From Antilocapra americana (Eukaryota; Chordata; Mammalia; Artiodactyla; Antilocapridae), in contig ML662449.1 in assembly GCA_007570785.1 (NCBI GenBank), forward strand, positions 15,235,377-15,299,376: 64,000 nucleotides of DNA, in the 5' to 3' direction. How positions within the stretch are numbered: the stretch's first letter is position 1; each line of letters begins with the position of its first letter. The notes below the pieces were generated by a model. That model had not been told where the DNA came from and made no database searches. It worked only from the letters and a program-made list of their open reading frames with translations. A program made the translations under genes and the position numbers. Positions 21,341 through 32,462 of the stretch are shown here, piece by piece.

Positions 21341-23617
21341 AGCACAAGAGAAGACTCTACACATGGACGCCACCAGATGGTCAATACTAACATCAGATTG
21401 ATTTTATTCTTTGCAGCCAAAGATGGAGAAGCTCTATACAGTGAGCAAAAACAAGACTGGGAGCTGACTGTGGCTCAGATCATGAGCTCCTTATTGTGAA
21501 ATTCAGACTTAAATGTCTTTCTTAAATTGAAGAAAGTGGAGAAAACCAATAGACCATTCAGGTATGACCTAAATCAAATCCTTTATTATTATGCAGTGAA
21601 AGTGAGAAATAGATTCAAGGGATTAGATCTGATAGATAGAGTACCTGAAGAACTTTGGTGGACGGAGGTTCATGACATTGTACAGGAGGCAGAGATCAAG
21701 ACCATCCTCAAGAAAAAGAAATGCAAAAAGGCAAAATGATTGTCTCAGGAGACCTTACAAATAGCTGAGGAAAGAAGAGAAGTGAAAGGCAGTGGAGAAA
21801 AGGAAAGATATTCCCATCTGAATGCAGAGTTCCAAAGAATAGCAAGGAGAGGTAAGAAAGCCTTCCTCAGCAATCAGTGCAAAGAAATAAAGGAAAACAA
21901 CAGAATGGGAAAGGCTAGTGATCTCTTCAAGAAAACTAGAGCTACCAAGAGAATAAATATTCTGTGCAAAGCTGAGCACAATAAAGGACAGAAATGGTAT
22001 GGACCTAACAGAAGCAGAAGATACTAAGAAGAGGTGGCAAGAATACACAGAAGAACTGCACAAAAAAGATCTTAATGACCCATATAATCACAATGGTGTG
22101 ATCACTCACCTAGAGCCAGACATCCTGGAATGAGAAGTCAGGTGGGCCTTAGGAAGCATCACAATGAACAAAGCGAGTGGAGGTGATGGAATTCCAGTTG
22201 AGCTATTTCAAATCCTAAAAGATGATGCCATGAAAGTGCTGCACTCAATATGCCAGCAAATTTGGAAGACTCAGCAGTGGCCACAGGACTGGAAGAGGTC
22301 AGTTTTCATTCCAATCCCAAAGAAAAGCAATGCCAAAGAATGCTCAAACTACTGCACAATTGCACTCATCTCACATGCTATTAAAGCAGTGCTCAAAATT
22401 CTCCAAGCCAGGCTTCAACAGTATGTGAACCGTGAACCTCCAGATGTTCAAGCTGGCTTTAGAAAAGGCAGAGGAACCAGAGATCAAATTGCCAACATTC
22501 ACTGGATCATCAAAAAAGCAAGAGAGTTCCAAGGAAACACTTACTTCTCCTTTATTGACTATGCCAAACGCTTTGACCATGTAGATCACAAATAACTGTG
22601 GAAAATTCTTCAAGTGATGGGACTATCAAAGAACTGACCTGCCTCTTAAGAAGTCTGTATACAGATCAAGAAGCAACAGTTAGAACTGGACATGGAAAAA
22701 CATATTGGTTCCAAGTATGGAAAGGAGTAGGTCAAGGCTATATATTGTCACCCTGCTTATTTAACTTCTATGCAGAGTATATCATGAGAAACGCTGGGCT
22801 GGATGAAGCTGGGAGATTGCTGGGAGAAATATCAATAACCTCAGATGTGCATGACACCACCCTTATGGCAGAAAGTGAAGAAGAACTAAAGAGCCTCTTG
22901 ATGGAAGTGAAAGAGGAGAGTGAAAAAGCTGGCTTAAAACTCACATTCAGAAAACTAAGATCATGGCATCTGGTCTCATCACTTCATGGCAAATAGATGG
23001 GGAAACAGTGGAAACAATGATAGACTTTATTTTGGGGGGCTTCAAAATTACTCCAGATGGTGGTTGCAGCCATGAAATTAAAAGACACTTGCTCCTTGGA
23101 AGAAAAGTTCTGAGCAAACTAGGCAGCATATTAAAAGGCATAGACATTACTTTGCCAGCAAAGGTCTGTCCCAAAGCTATGGTTCTCCTAGTATTCATGT
23201 ATGAATATAAGAGTTGGACTATAAAGAAAGCTGAGCACAGAATAATTGATGCTTTTGATCTGTGGTGTTAGAGAAAAGTCTTGAGAGTCCCTTGGATTGC
23301 AAGGAGATCCAACCAGTCCATCCTAAAGGAGATCAGTCCTGAATATTCATTGGTAGGACTGATGCTGAAGCTGAAACTCCAACCCTTTTGCCACCTGATG
23401 CAAAGAACTGATTTATTCGAAAAGACCTTGGTGCTGGGAAAGATTGAAGGTGGGAGGAGAAGGGAATAGACAGAGGATGAGATGGCTGGATGGCATCACT
23501 GACTCAACAGGCATGAGTTTGGGTAAGCTCAGGGAGATGGTGATGGACAGGGAGACCTGGCCTGCTGCAGTCCATGGGGTCACAAAGAGTAGAACACAAC
23601 TGAGGGACTGAACTGAA
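21341..23617 (+). pseudogene. BovB body within the retrocopy (endonuclease end to 3' end)
   Basis: The sequence starts in the endonuclease C-terminal region (HKRRLYTWT, then a stop) and continues through the reverse transcriptase. Seen are NKASGGDGIPVELFQILKDD (22164 on), DVQAGFRKGRGTRDQIANI and FIDYAKRFDHVDH. The usual YADD motif reads VHDTTLM (near 22850), so the catalytic aspartate pair is damaged. It ends in GAGGGACTGAACTGAACTC. The L1-like endonuclease N-terminus is absent. Many frame breaks. Confidence 0.85.
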
Positions 23618-23866
23618 CTCTGGGCCAGCTTACATTTATCCTGTTAGAAATTTAAACCTCCCCGCACCCCAGAATGCTTCCATGTTATGACAGTTAATTT
23701 TTTTAATACTTTGTAAGCATACAAAATGTTATATGGCTAAATATTACAGCACCCATGTCAGCATCCTTTAAATTATCTAGTGGTCATGCATACTAATTCT
23801 GTGGTAATAGAGAGCCATGGAAGATTCTTTGTTAATAAACCTATTCCAAAATTAAAAAAAAAAAAA
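23618..23866 (+). other. Non-repeat 3' tail with poly(A) signal and poly(A)
   Basis: This begins TGGGCCAGCTTACATTTATC directly after the BovB terminus and is not BovB. AATAAA at 23834-23839 is followed by poly(A) starting about 15 bases later, as expected of a mature transcript end. Confidence 0.7.
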
Positions 23867-26525
23867 GAGACAGGTCAGATAGTTTGGTATTCCCATCTCT
23901 TGAAGAATTTTCCACAGTTTGTTGTGATCCACACAGTCAAAGGCTTTGGCATAGTCAATAAAGCAGAAGTAGATGTTTTTCTGGAACTCTCTTGCTTTTT
24001 TGATTATCCAGCGGATGTTGGCAATCTGATCTCTGGTTCCTCTGCCTTTTCTAAATCCAGCTTGAACATCTAGAAGTTCATGGATCATGTATTGCTAAAG
24101 CCTGGCTTGTAGAATTTTGAGCATTACTTTACTAGCGTGTGAAATGAGTGCAATTGTGTGGTAGTTTGAGCATTCTTTGGCATTGCCTTTCTTTGGGATA
24201 GGAATGTAAACTGACCTTTTCCAGTCCTGTGGCCATTGTTGAGTTTTCCAAATTTGCTGATAGGTTGAGTGCAGCACATTCACAGCATCTTTTAGTATTT
24301 GAAATAGCTCAACTGGAATTCCATCATCTCCACTAGCTTTGTTTGTAGTGATGCTTTCTAAGGCCTGCTTGACTTCACCTACCAGGATGTCTGGCTCTAG
24401 CTGAGTGTGAGTGATCACACCATGGTGATTATCTGAGTCGTGAAGATCTTTTTTGTAAAGTCTTCTGTGTATTCTTTCCACCTCTTCTTAATATTTTCTG
24501 CTTTGTCAGGTCCTTATCATTTTTGTCCTTTATTGAGCCCATCTTTGCATGAACTGTTCCCTTGGTATCTCTAATTTTCTTGAAGAGCTCTCTCGTCTTT
24601 CCCATTCTGTTGTGTTCCTATATTTCTTTGCATTGATCACCAAGGAAAGATTTCTTATCTCTCCTTACTATTCTTTGGAATTCTGCATTCAGATGGGAAT
24701 ATCTTTCCTTTACTCCTTTGCTTTTTGCTTCTCTTATTTTCATAGCTGTTTGCAAGGCTTCCTCAGATAGCCATTTTGCTTTATTGCATTTCTTTTTCTT
24801 GGGGATGGTCTTAATCCCTGCGTCCTGTACAATGTCATGAACTGCCATCCATAGTTCATCAGGCACTCTGTCTATCAGATCTAGTCCCTTAAATCTATTT
24901 CTCACTTCCACTATATAATCACAAGGGATTTAATTTAGGTCATATCTGAATGGTGTAATGCTTTTCCCTACTTTCTTCAATTCCAGTCTCAATTTGGCAA
25001 TAAGGAGTTCATGATCCAAGCCATAGTCAGCTCCCAGTCTTGTTTGTGCTGACTGTATAGAGCTTCTCTATTTTTGGCTGCAAATAATATAATCAGTCTG
25101 ACTATTTGGTGATGTCCATGTATAGAGTCTTCTCTTGTGTTGTTGGAAGAGGGTGTTTGCTATGACCAGTGCATTCTCTTGGCAAAACTCTATTAGCCTT
25201 TGTCCTGCTTCATTCTGTACTTCAAGGCCAAATTTGCCTGTTGCTCCAGGTATTTCTTGACTTCCTACTTTTGCATTCCAGTCCCCTCTAATGAAAAGGA
25301 CATATTTTTTGGGTGTTGGTTCTATAAAGATCTTGTAGATCTTTATAGAACCATTCAACTTCAGCTTCTTCAGCATTACTGGTTGGAGCATAGGCTTGGA
25401 TTGCTGTGATATTGAATGGTTTGCCTTGGAAATGTACAGAGATCATTCTGTCATTTTTGAGATTGCATCCAGGTACAGCATTTTGGACTCTTTTGTTGAC
25501 CATGATGGCTCCTCCATTTCTTCTAAGGGATTCCTGCCCACACTGGTAGATATAATGCTCATCTGAGTTAAATTCACCCATTCCAGTCCATCTTAGTTCA
25601 CTGATTCCTAGAATGTTGACATTCACTTTTGCCATCTCCTGTTTGACCACTTCCCATTTGCCTTGATTCATGGACCTAACATTCCAGGTTTCTATGCAAT
25701 ATTACCCTTTACAACATCAGACCTTAGTTCTATCACCATTCACACACACAACTAGGCATTGATTTTGCTTTGGCTCCATCCCTTCATTCTTTTTGGAGTT
25801 ATTTCTCCACTGATTTCCAGTAGCATACTGGGCACCTACCGACCTGGGGAGTTCATCTTTTAGTTTCCTATCTTTTTGCTTTTTCATACTGTTCATGGGG
25901 TTCTCAAAGAAAGAATACTGAAGTGGTTTACCATTCCCTTTTCCAGTGGACCACATCTGTCATACTTCTCCACTATGACCCTTCCATCTTGGGTGGCCCC
26001 ACAGGGGCATGGCTTAGTTTCATTGAGGTATACAAGGCTGTGGTCCCTGTTATCAGATTGGCTAGTGTGGTTCTAGTATGTCTGCCCTCTGATGCCCTTT
26101 CACAGCACTTACTCTCTTGCTTGAGTTTCTCCTACCTCTGAGGAGGGATACTTCTTCACAGTTGCTCCAGCAAAGTGCAGCTGCTGCTCCTTACCTTGGA
26201 CGATGGATATCTCCTCACAGCCGTCCCTCCTGACCTTGATTGTGGAGTAGCTCCTCTCGGCCCTCCTGCATCCCGCGCAGCCGCCTCTCGTCGGGTATGG
26301 GGTAGCTCCTCTCGGGCCACACTTCTGGGTTTCTCTTACCTTGGATGTGGGGTCTCTCTTCACAGCTGTTCCAACACAGGGTAGCTCTCCCAGCTGCCAC
26401 CCCGACCTCTGGCCCAGGGAAGGTCTTCCCAACCGCCGCCCCCAATCTCCAGCCTGGGGTAGGTCCTCCCAACCACCGCCCCTGACCTCTAATTTCGTAG
26501 GACTTCCTTACCTGAGGGAAAAACA
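23867..26525 (-). mobile_element. BovB LINE, nearly full-length, 5' two thirds
   Basis: Continuation of the antisense element at 20045-21042. On the minus strand it encodes, from the right: an untranslated GC-rich 5' region (about 26100-26525), then the APE-type endonuclease N-terminus (25288-25671: NILGISELRWTGMGEF). Next come the GDWNAKVG motif (25068-25391), a middle domain (24618-24911) and the reverse transcriptase fingers and palm (24095-24481; 23879-24088 with DYAKAFDCVDHNK). Frame shifts separate each piece. Its orientation is the same as LRRTM4, whose stop codon lies about 1.1 kb upstream. Confidence 0.93.
25318..25352. repeat. Perfect 16-bp inverted repeat with 3-base loop
   Basis: GGTTCTATAAAGATCT (25318-25333), loop TGT, AGATCTTTATAGAACC (25337-25352). 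It lies in the BovB endonuclease region, where my recollected consensus is only partly palindromic. Confidence 0.9.
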
Positions 26526-26639
26526 TGTAGAAGGCACTTGATAGATATCAAAATATTCTTCTCGAATTGTCACTATACACTAAAAAGATTCCATAATATA
26601 GAGACAAAGCAGTCAACATTAGGTGGGCTGTGGTATACC

Positions 26640-27651
26640 AACCACAAAATAATTGTTTATTTTTTCCAATATTTTTTCTTTTATTGATAAAATCTACACA
26701 AACCTAATTGATAATTAATTTAAAAAGCAAGGTGACAAATTATCTTGTGTTCTGAAATCTGTCAGCTTGGTAATTTCATTCATTGACCACATGCCTTTGT
26801 TCTTCATATATCCCTAGGTATATGAAGTTGAGAAACTTTCTAAGGGTCTTCTTATTTGGAGGTCTTCCCAGCTCTTTCTCTTCATCTCTCACACAGTGAA
26901 AGCTCACAATGTGGGCTGCCAGTAGGACAAAAAAAAATCAAAACTCTTCACATTGCATAAAATGTGACTTGAAGGATCATCTGCCCAGATTTTGTTGGAT
27001 TTCCATTTCAGTAGTTCTGTCAGACTTTGTGGTCAACTTTGTTTCTTTGTGGTCTGTGGTAAAGAAAATCTTTTGGAACAACATAAATTTCAGTCCCCAT
27101 GTTTAGAACTGGAAACAGAATCACATGACCAGTAAAAATATACAACAAACCAAATAAGAACAAATGACATTTATAAAGAAATAATGAAAGGAAAACAAGT
27201 GGAATAATCTGTTACACACATTTAACATGAAAAATGCATTGTTTCCCCAATTTCCCACCCACATCTGGTTTGATGCTTTCCCCACCCCCACCCCACTGTG
27301 GTTCTCCAGCCCAGGAACCATGCAGTTGTAGAAAAAGCAAGATATACAAACAAAGCTATATGTAGCTAAGGTGAAATCTATTTTTATAAGAACCTGACAC
27401 TTTTACTATTTACATCCAGGAATTTGTTTGTATGTTTTAAAGCAAAGAGAGTTCTGTAGTTCTCCTTGTTATGCTTGCAGGTACATCCACTGCTCCCTTT
27501 AAGCAGTTTTCTTTGTTTCGTTTCCTGTATGTCATAAATATCTCAGGAACGATGACCTGGCTGGATTGCGTGATTTGGACACTCATTCTCCTTTAAGATG
27601 AAGGCCCTCCTTCCCCGGATTGAGTTCTCCAATGAGGGGTTGCCTTTCATG
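26640..27651 (-). other. LRRTM4: Predicted 3' UTR of the LRRTM4 long isoform
   Basis: About 1 kb of repeat-free sequence downstream (to the left) of the LRRTM4 stop codon. It ends just before two AATAAA hexamers (minus strand, 26680-26685 and 26656-26661) and a GT-rich stretch (minus TTTGTGGTTGGT, near 26635-26648). No other AATAAA was seen between the stop and 26685. The extent is inferred, not observed. Confidence 0.5.
26656..26685 (-). terminator. Candidate LRRTM4 polyadenylation signals
   Basis: Two AATAAA hexamers on the minus strand 24 bp apart, with a GT-rich downstream element just beyond the second. This is the arrangement expected of a mammalian poly(A) site, with cleavage near 26640-26650. 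Confidence 0.5.
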
Positions 27652-27936
<285 letters not shown>

Positions 27937-28132
27937 TCATAAGACTGTATTTTGTTCTCTTTTCATGATGTTTTATGTCATCAATGTCTGACCCAACTAT
28001 TAATGAACACTAAACGAAATACTGATTATTAGTATCTAACTCGGTATTGTTTTGTCCATTATGTATCATTTTATATGCCAAGAATACATATATATGTATA
28101 CACTTACACACACACACATGCCCTTTGTATAT

Positions 28133-28260
28133 CTGTTGTTTAGTCGCTCAGTCCTATCCAGCTCTTTTGAGACACTATGGACTGGAGGCTGCTTGGCTCC
28201 CCGTCCATGAGGTTTTCCAAGCAAGAATACTGGAGTGGATTGCCATTTCCTTCTCCAACA
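28133..28260 (-). mobile_element. Bov-tA/Bov-A SINE, short, with target duplication
   Basis: Antisense body GTTGTTTAGTCGCTCAGTCC, GAATACTGGAGTGGATTGCC and ATTTCCTTCTCCAA. CTTTGTATAT is duplicated at 28123-28132 and 28261-28270. Confidence 0.9.
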
Positions 28261-28270
28261 CTTTGTATAT

Positions 28271-29528
28271 GAGATCACATATAAATATTGTTCAATGTGT
28301 ATCCTGTTATTTGTTCATTCATCATTTATCATCATAGCAGAAAGTTAGAAACAACATAAATTACCATCAAAAGGGAATTTTAACACGTATTATGTGCATG
28401 TACATTTGAATGCAGATAATACAAAGATTGGGGAATATCAATCTGTGTACTATTACAAGGGGTGATATTAAGTAAAAAAAATTGAGGTAGGATACATTTT
28501 TGTGTGACTAAATATATGAACATATAGATTTTTTTACTTTAAAAGTATTTTTATAAATAATTGAAATATTTAATATGCATATATATAGATTTTATTTAAT
28601 TTTTTAAAAAAATCACAGTTTCTCACAGATTATTTCTAACAATTCTATAATATTTGGACAAAAGCAGTCTAAAATCCTGAAAGTGGGCACATCTTTGCAT
28701 TTGTAATATGTCATGTTGCTTATTTTAAGCTAATAAGCTAAAATGTATCTAATGTTAGAATAATAGATCTGAATAATAGCCTGGAGAAATCTCTTTAATA
28801 GGAAACACTGAATACATTAAAGTTATACTAATTTTGATTCTCTGTACAGATTTTTATTAAACTACAACTTTCTGATAAAGAAAAATGTATCTCAAAACTA
28901 GAAAAAAGGGAAATGATCATTGCTTAATTCTTGCTTTCATACTAGAGTATTTCTCATAACTCACTAGATTCAATCTGATACTCTTGAGAACCATCCACCA
29001 ATGATGAAACTGCAAACCCTTCACTGTCCTGTAAGGTAGAGGTTGTGGAAATTCAAACCATTGTCTCTTGGCTACAGCCCCACTTCGGTAGTTGGCTTTA
29101 TGATGCTGAGCAGGAGCTTTGCAAATCCCACTTCTCTCTTGACCTGCTGCTTGATACTACTGGAAGGAGCTAGAAAGACTAGAGGAGACGTAGGGATTGC
29201 TTATATGGTGAACTTCCTCTCTGCTTCTTCCTGCTCCAGGTAGTTACCTCAACACTTCTTCATTCTGGCTGCAGCAGTGCCTTTCTATAATAGCAGGTGA
29301 TTCTAGTTTGTAGTCTTTCCAGCATTTGCGTTTTCAGCATTTAATTTCATCATGTCCTCCTCAGAGACTCTAGCACCAGGGAAGTCTGATGTTCATCTCC
29401 ACAAAGCTCCTCCTCCAGTCCTTAATGATTCCAATGCTTTCCTTTGGTTCCTTAATCCTACAAGTGGTAGGAGTGGCAGTTATCCTGATATTGCTGTCTA
29501 TGTTATACTATGACACTATCTTTTAGCC
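28271..29528. other. Intronic sequence, no gene seen
   Basis: AT-rich. The part from about 29030 to 29510 looks like a degraded old repeat (TCATCTCCACAAAGCTCCTC, TTTCCTTTGGTTCCTTAATC) but I cannot name the family. The 66-codon frame at 29043-29243 lies in it and has no domain. Confidence 0.5.
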
Positions 29529-29765
29529 AGGCTTCCCTGGTGGCTCAGTGGTAAAGAATCTGCCAGCAATGCAGGAGACCTGGGTTCGAACCCTGGGGGT
29601 TGGGGGGAGGGTCGGTGGGGAGGCATGGTGTGAGGATCCCATGGAGAAGAGAATGGCTACCCACTCCAGTATTCTTGCCTGGGAAATCCAATGGACATAG
29701 GAGTTTGGTGGGCTACGGTCTATGGGGTTTCAAAGAGTCAGACATGACTGAGCAACTAACACTTT
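29529..29765 (+). mobile_element. Bov-tA SINE with intact A and B boxes
   Basis: The head GGCTTCCCTGGTGGCTCAGT carries an RNA polymerase III A box (TGGCTCAGTGG, 29541-29551) and a B box (GGTTCGAACCC, 29583-29593), both matching consensus. A G-rich expansion of about 40 bp (29594-29635) replaces the usual GGTCGGGAAGATCCC stretch. The normal body (CACTCCAGTATTCTTGCCTG) and end follow. Confidence 0.93.
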
Positions 29766-31473
29766 TCCTTTTAGCCTTTGCATGAATTTAGCTAACGATT
29801 TATATTTACTTAGCACTTCTTTATAAAAGTCTTTGCTAAAATCATTGATGGGTTGGCTGTCTCTTGACTGGACTCTATCTGGCTCTTTCTATAGGTTAAA
29901 CTGCAGAAATTGATAAGTTGTTATAATTTTATAGAGAAGTAGAGAAGTTCACTCTCAAAGGTCTGTGGCTTAATTTTTCTGTAAGAAGTTAACTAGTCTT
30001 ATATCTCCCTTAGCAACCTTATTTTTAGAATCCATTCCTCCAGTTCCTATATGGATACCTCAAAAGCTCTTTAGTTTTCTTCCTAACTATCCCCATTAAT
30101 GTATTGAATACCATTTTGACACAAATTCACTGTCTATATGAGAATTATGTTTTTAACACCTTTATACTTATTAAGATAAGTCCCCTACTCACATTTTAAA
30201 AGATATAGATCAAAGCAATATTTTCTATGGCAGTAACAACTCATTAGTGGGTTACAAATCAAGTTAGTGAATCCAGACAAACATTTTAAAATAGAATTAA
30301 CTAGAATAGAAAGTAGAGTATATCATATGACTAAAGGTAAGTTGTTTCATAGTTGTTTCAAATTTGTGTTTGCATATGAGTGTGTATCTACTATATCATA
30401 CTATGATTGTTTTTAAAAAAACCTGGGAATCACAATAAAAGATGCTGTAAAAAAACATATTTAGATTACAGTTTATTGTGATGTGATTAGCAGTAGTCTG
30501 AATAAATTTCCATCCTGCTTTTAACTATTCTTTTCTTCCTAACTCACAATTCATGGTTTTTGTCAATGAATGAGAAAATTAAACTATTTTGCTTTGTTTA
30601 TTGGATGAGGCATATTTACTTCTAATGGAAAGCAAACACTATTTTCTGCAAGTCTTTTAAGAAATAGTTAAGAAGAGGTAATTTCTTTATATACTGATAT
30701 AACCTGAATATACAATTCTGTTCTCAAAAAAATCTGAAAAAACACATACTAGGTCAAAATTGGGATTTATACAAAGATGTTTTAGACATTAGGCATTAGT
30801 TTCTGTGCTGATAGTGAAAGGAAGAAACATAAGACAACATAACTGAATTACTAAATACTAACTATTAAATTAGATCTTTCCCAAATTGACAGTGATTTTT
30901 TTTTTCTTACTCATGTAGAATTCACCTTTAATGACTCTCGCCTCTACTGTACTCATGTATGATTCACTAGAGATCCACATCTGAAGTGTTTGTTAGCAAG
31001 TTCTATTTTGGAAACCTCATTGACTTTCAAAGTATATTGGTTAGATAGAGATAGCTGTGTTTTGTGTCATGGGTCTGCAAAACTCTGAAAAAGCATACAA
31101 ATCAAAGCATATTATTCAGATATTTCAACAAGAATAATTTTATGAAGAATATATCCCTATGAGTTACATAGTCCACTCTTAATTTTTGTTGTTGCTGTTG
31201 ATATGTGAAATAGCATATCCAACAACAGCAACATTCACTAGGTATAGACCATTTTTTGCACACTTTCCATTAAAGGAACGACTCCATCTCTCCAAATTAT
31301 CAATCAAATTACCAAAAGACATCAAAGTAAATATTAAGCATGGGTTGTGATTTTTGTCCACCATCTTGTATTCTCATTATAGACTTTCTAGTCATTGTGG
31401 TAAGAAGACACTTGAATCTACAAATATGTATGAGCCGAGAATGTGATAATGAGACAGGATCTTAAAGACCATT
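29766..31473. other. Intronic sequence, no gene seen
   Basis: AT-rich and repeat-poor; no exon-like frame flanked by splice sites was recognised. Confidence 0.55.
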
Positions 31474-32462
31474 CTGTTGTTGTTGCTGTTCAGTCACCAA
31501 GTCGTGTCTGACTCTTTGAGACTTCATGGATTGCAACACACCAGGCTTCCCTGTCCTTCACTGTCTCCCAGGTATTGCTCAAATTCATGTCCATTGAGTC
31601 AGTGATGCTACCTAACCATCTCATTCTCTGCCAACTTCTCTCTTTGCCTCCAACATTCCCAGCACCAGGGTATTTTCCCATGAGTAGGCTCTTTGCATCA
31701 GGTGGCCAAGGTTTTCGAGCTTCAGCTTTAGTATCATCCCTTCCAATGAGTATTTAGGGTTGATTTCCTTTAGGATTGATTGGTTTGATCTAGTTACAGT
31801 CCAAGAGACTCCCAAGAGTCCTCTCCAGCACCACAATTGAAAAGCATCAGTTCTTCAGCACTCAACCTTCTTTATGGTCTGACTCTCACATCTGTACATG
31901 ACTACTGGGAAAAAACATGGCTTTGACTATGCAGATCTTTTTCAGCAAATTGATGTCTCTGCTATCTAGGTCTGTCATAGCTTTCCTTTCATGGAACAAG
32001 GATCTTTTATTTTCATGGCTACAATCACTGCCCACAGTGATTTTGGAGCCCAAGAAAATAAGATCTGTCACTGTTTCAACTTTTCCCTACTCTATTTGTC
32101 ATTAAGTGACGAGACTGGATGCCATGATCTTAGTATTTTTAATGTTGAGTTTCAAGCCAGCTTTCTCTCTCTCTTTTTTTAACCCTCATCAAGAGGCTCT
32201 TTAGTTACTCTTTATTTTCTGCCATTAGAGTGGTATGATCTGCATATCTGAGGTTGTTGATACTTCTTACAATCTTGATTTCAGCTTGTGATTCATCAAG
32301 CCCAACATTTCTCATGATGTACTCTGCATGTAAGTTAAATAAGCAGGTCAACAATATACAGCCTTGATGTACTCCTTTCCCAATTTAGAACCAGTCAGTT
32401 GTTCCATGTCTGGTTTTAACTGTTACTTCTTGACCTGCATACAGGTTTCTCAGGAGACAATC
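31474..32462 (-). mobile_element. BovB LINE, 3' third
   Basis: Antisense BovB from TTGTTGTTGCTGTTCAGTCA to GACCTGCATACAGGTTTCTC. It covers the 3' end through the reverse transcriptase palm, where the YADD region is mutated. It is 5'-truncated at about the point where the 20045 copy is interrupted. Confidence 0.93.

Larger units (their letters stand above)
21043..23866 (+). mobile_element. Retrocopy of a chimeric polyadenylated transcript
   Basis: The insert is flanked by AGAGACAGGTCAG at 21030-21042 and 23866-23878, one base of which overlaps the tail. It reads, in order: a CpG-rich leader (21043 to about 21340), a sense-oriented BovB body (about 21341-23617), about 235 bp of non-repeat sequence, AATAAA at 23834-23839, and poly(A) at 23854-23866. 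The whole insert sits inside an antisense BovB that is continuous on either side. Poly(A) plus long target duplication is the mark of L1-driven copying; BovB itself does not end in poly(A). The BovB frame has stops soon after the leader, so it is a pseudogene. The source gene is not identified. Confidence 0.8.

Noticed and set aside
29030..29510. Possible host exon cluster
   Set aside because: The phrases resemble an old interspersed repeat whose family I could not name, so no gene is claimed.
29541..29593. Functional tRNA gene
   Set aside because: A and B boxes are present, but the sequence is the tRNA-derived head of a Bov-tA SINE and does not fold as a full cloverleaf with an acceptor stem.
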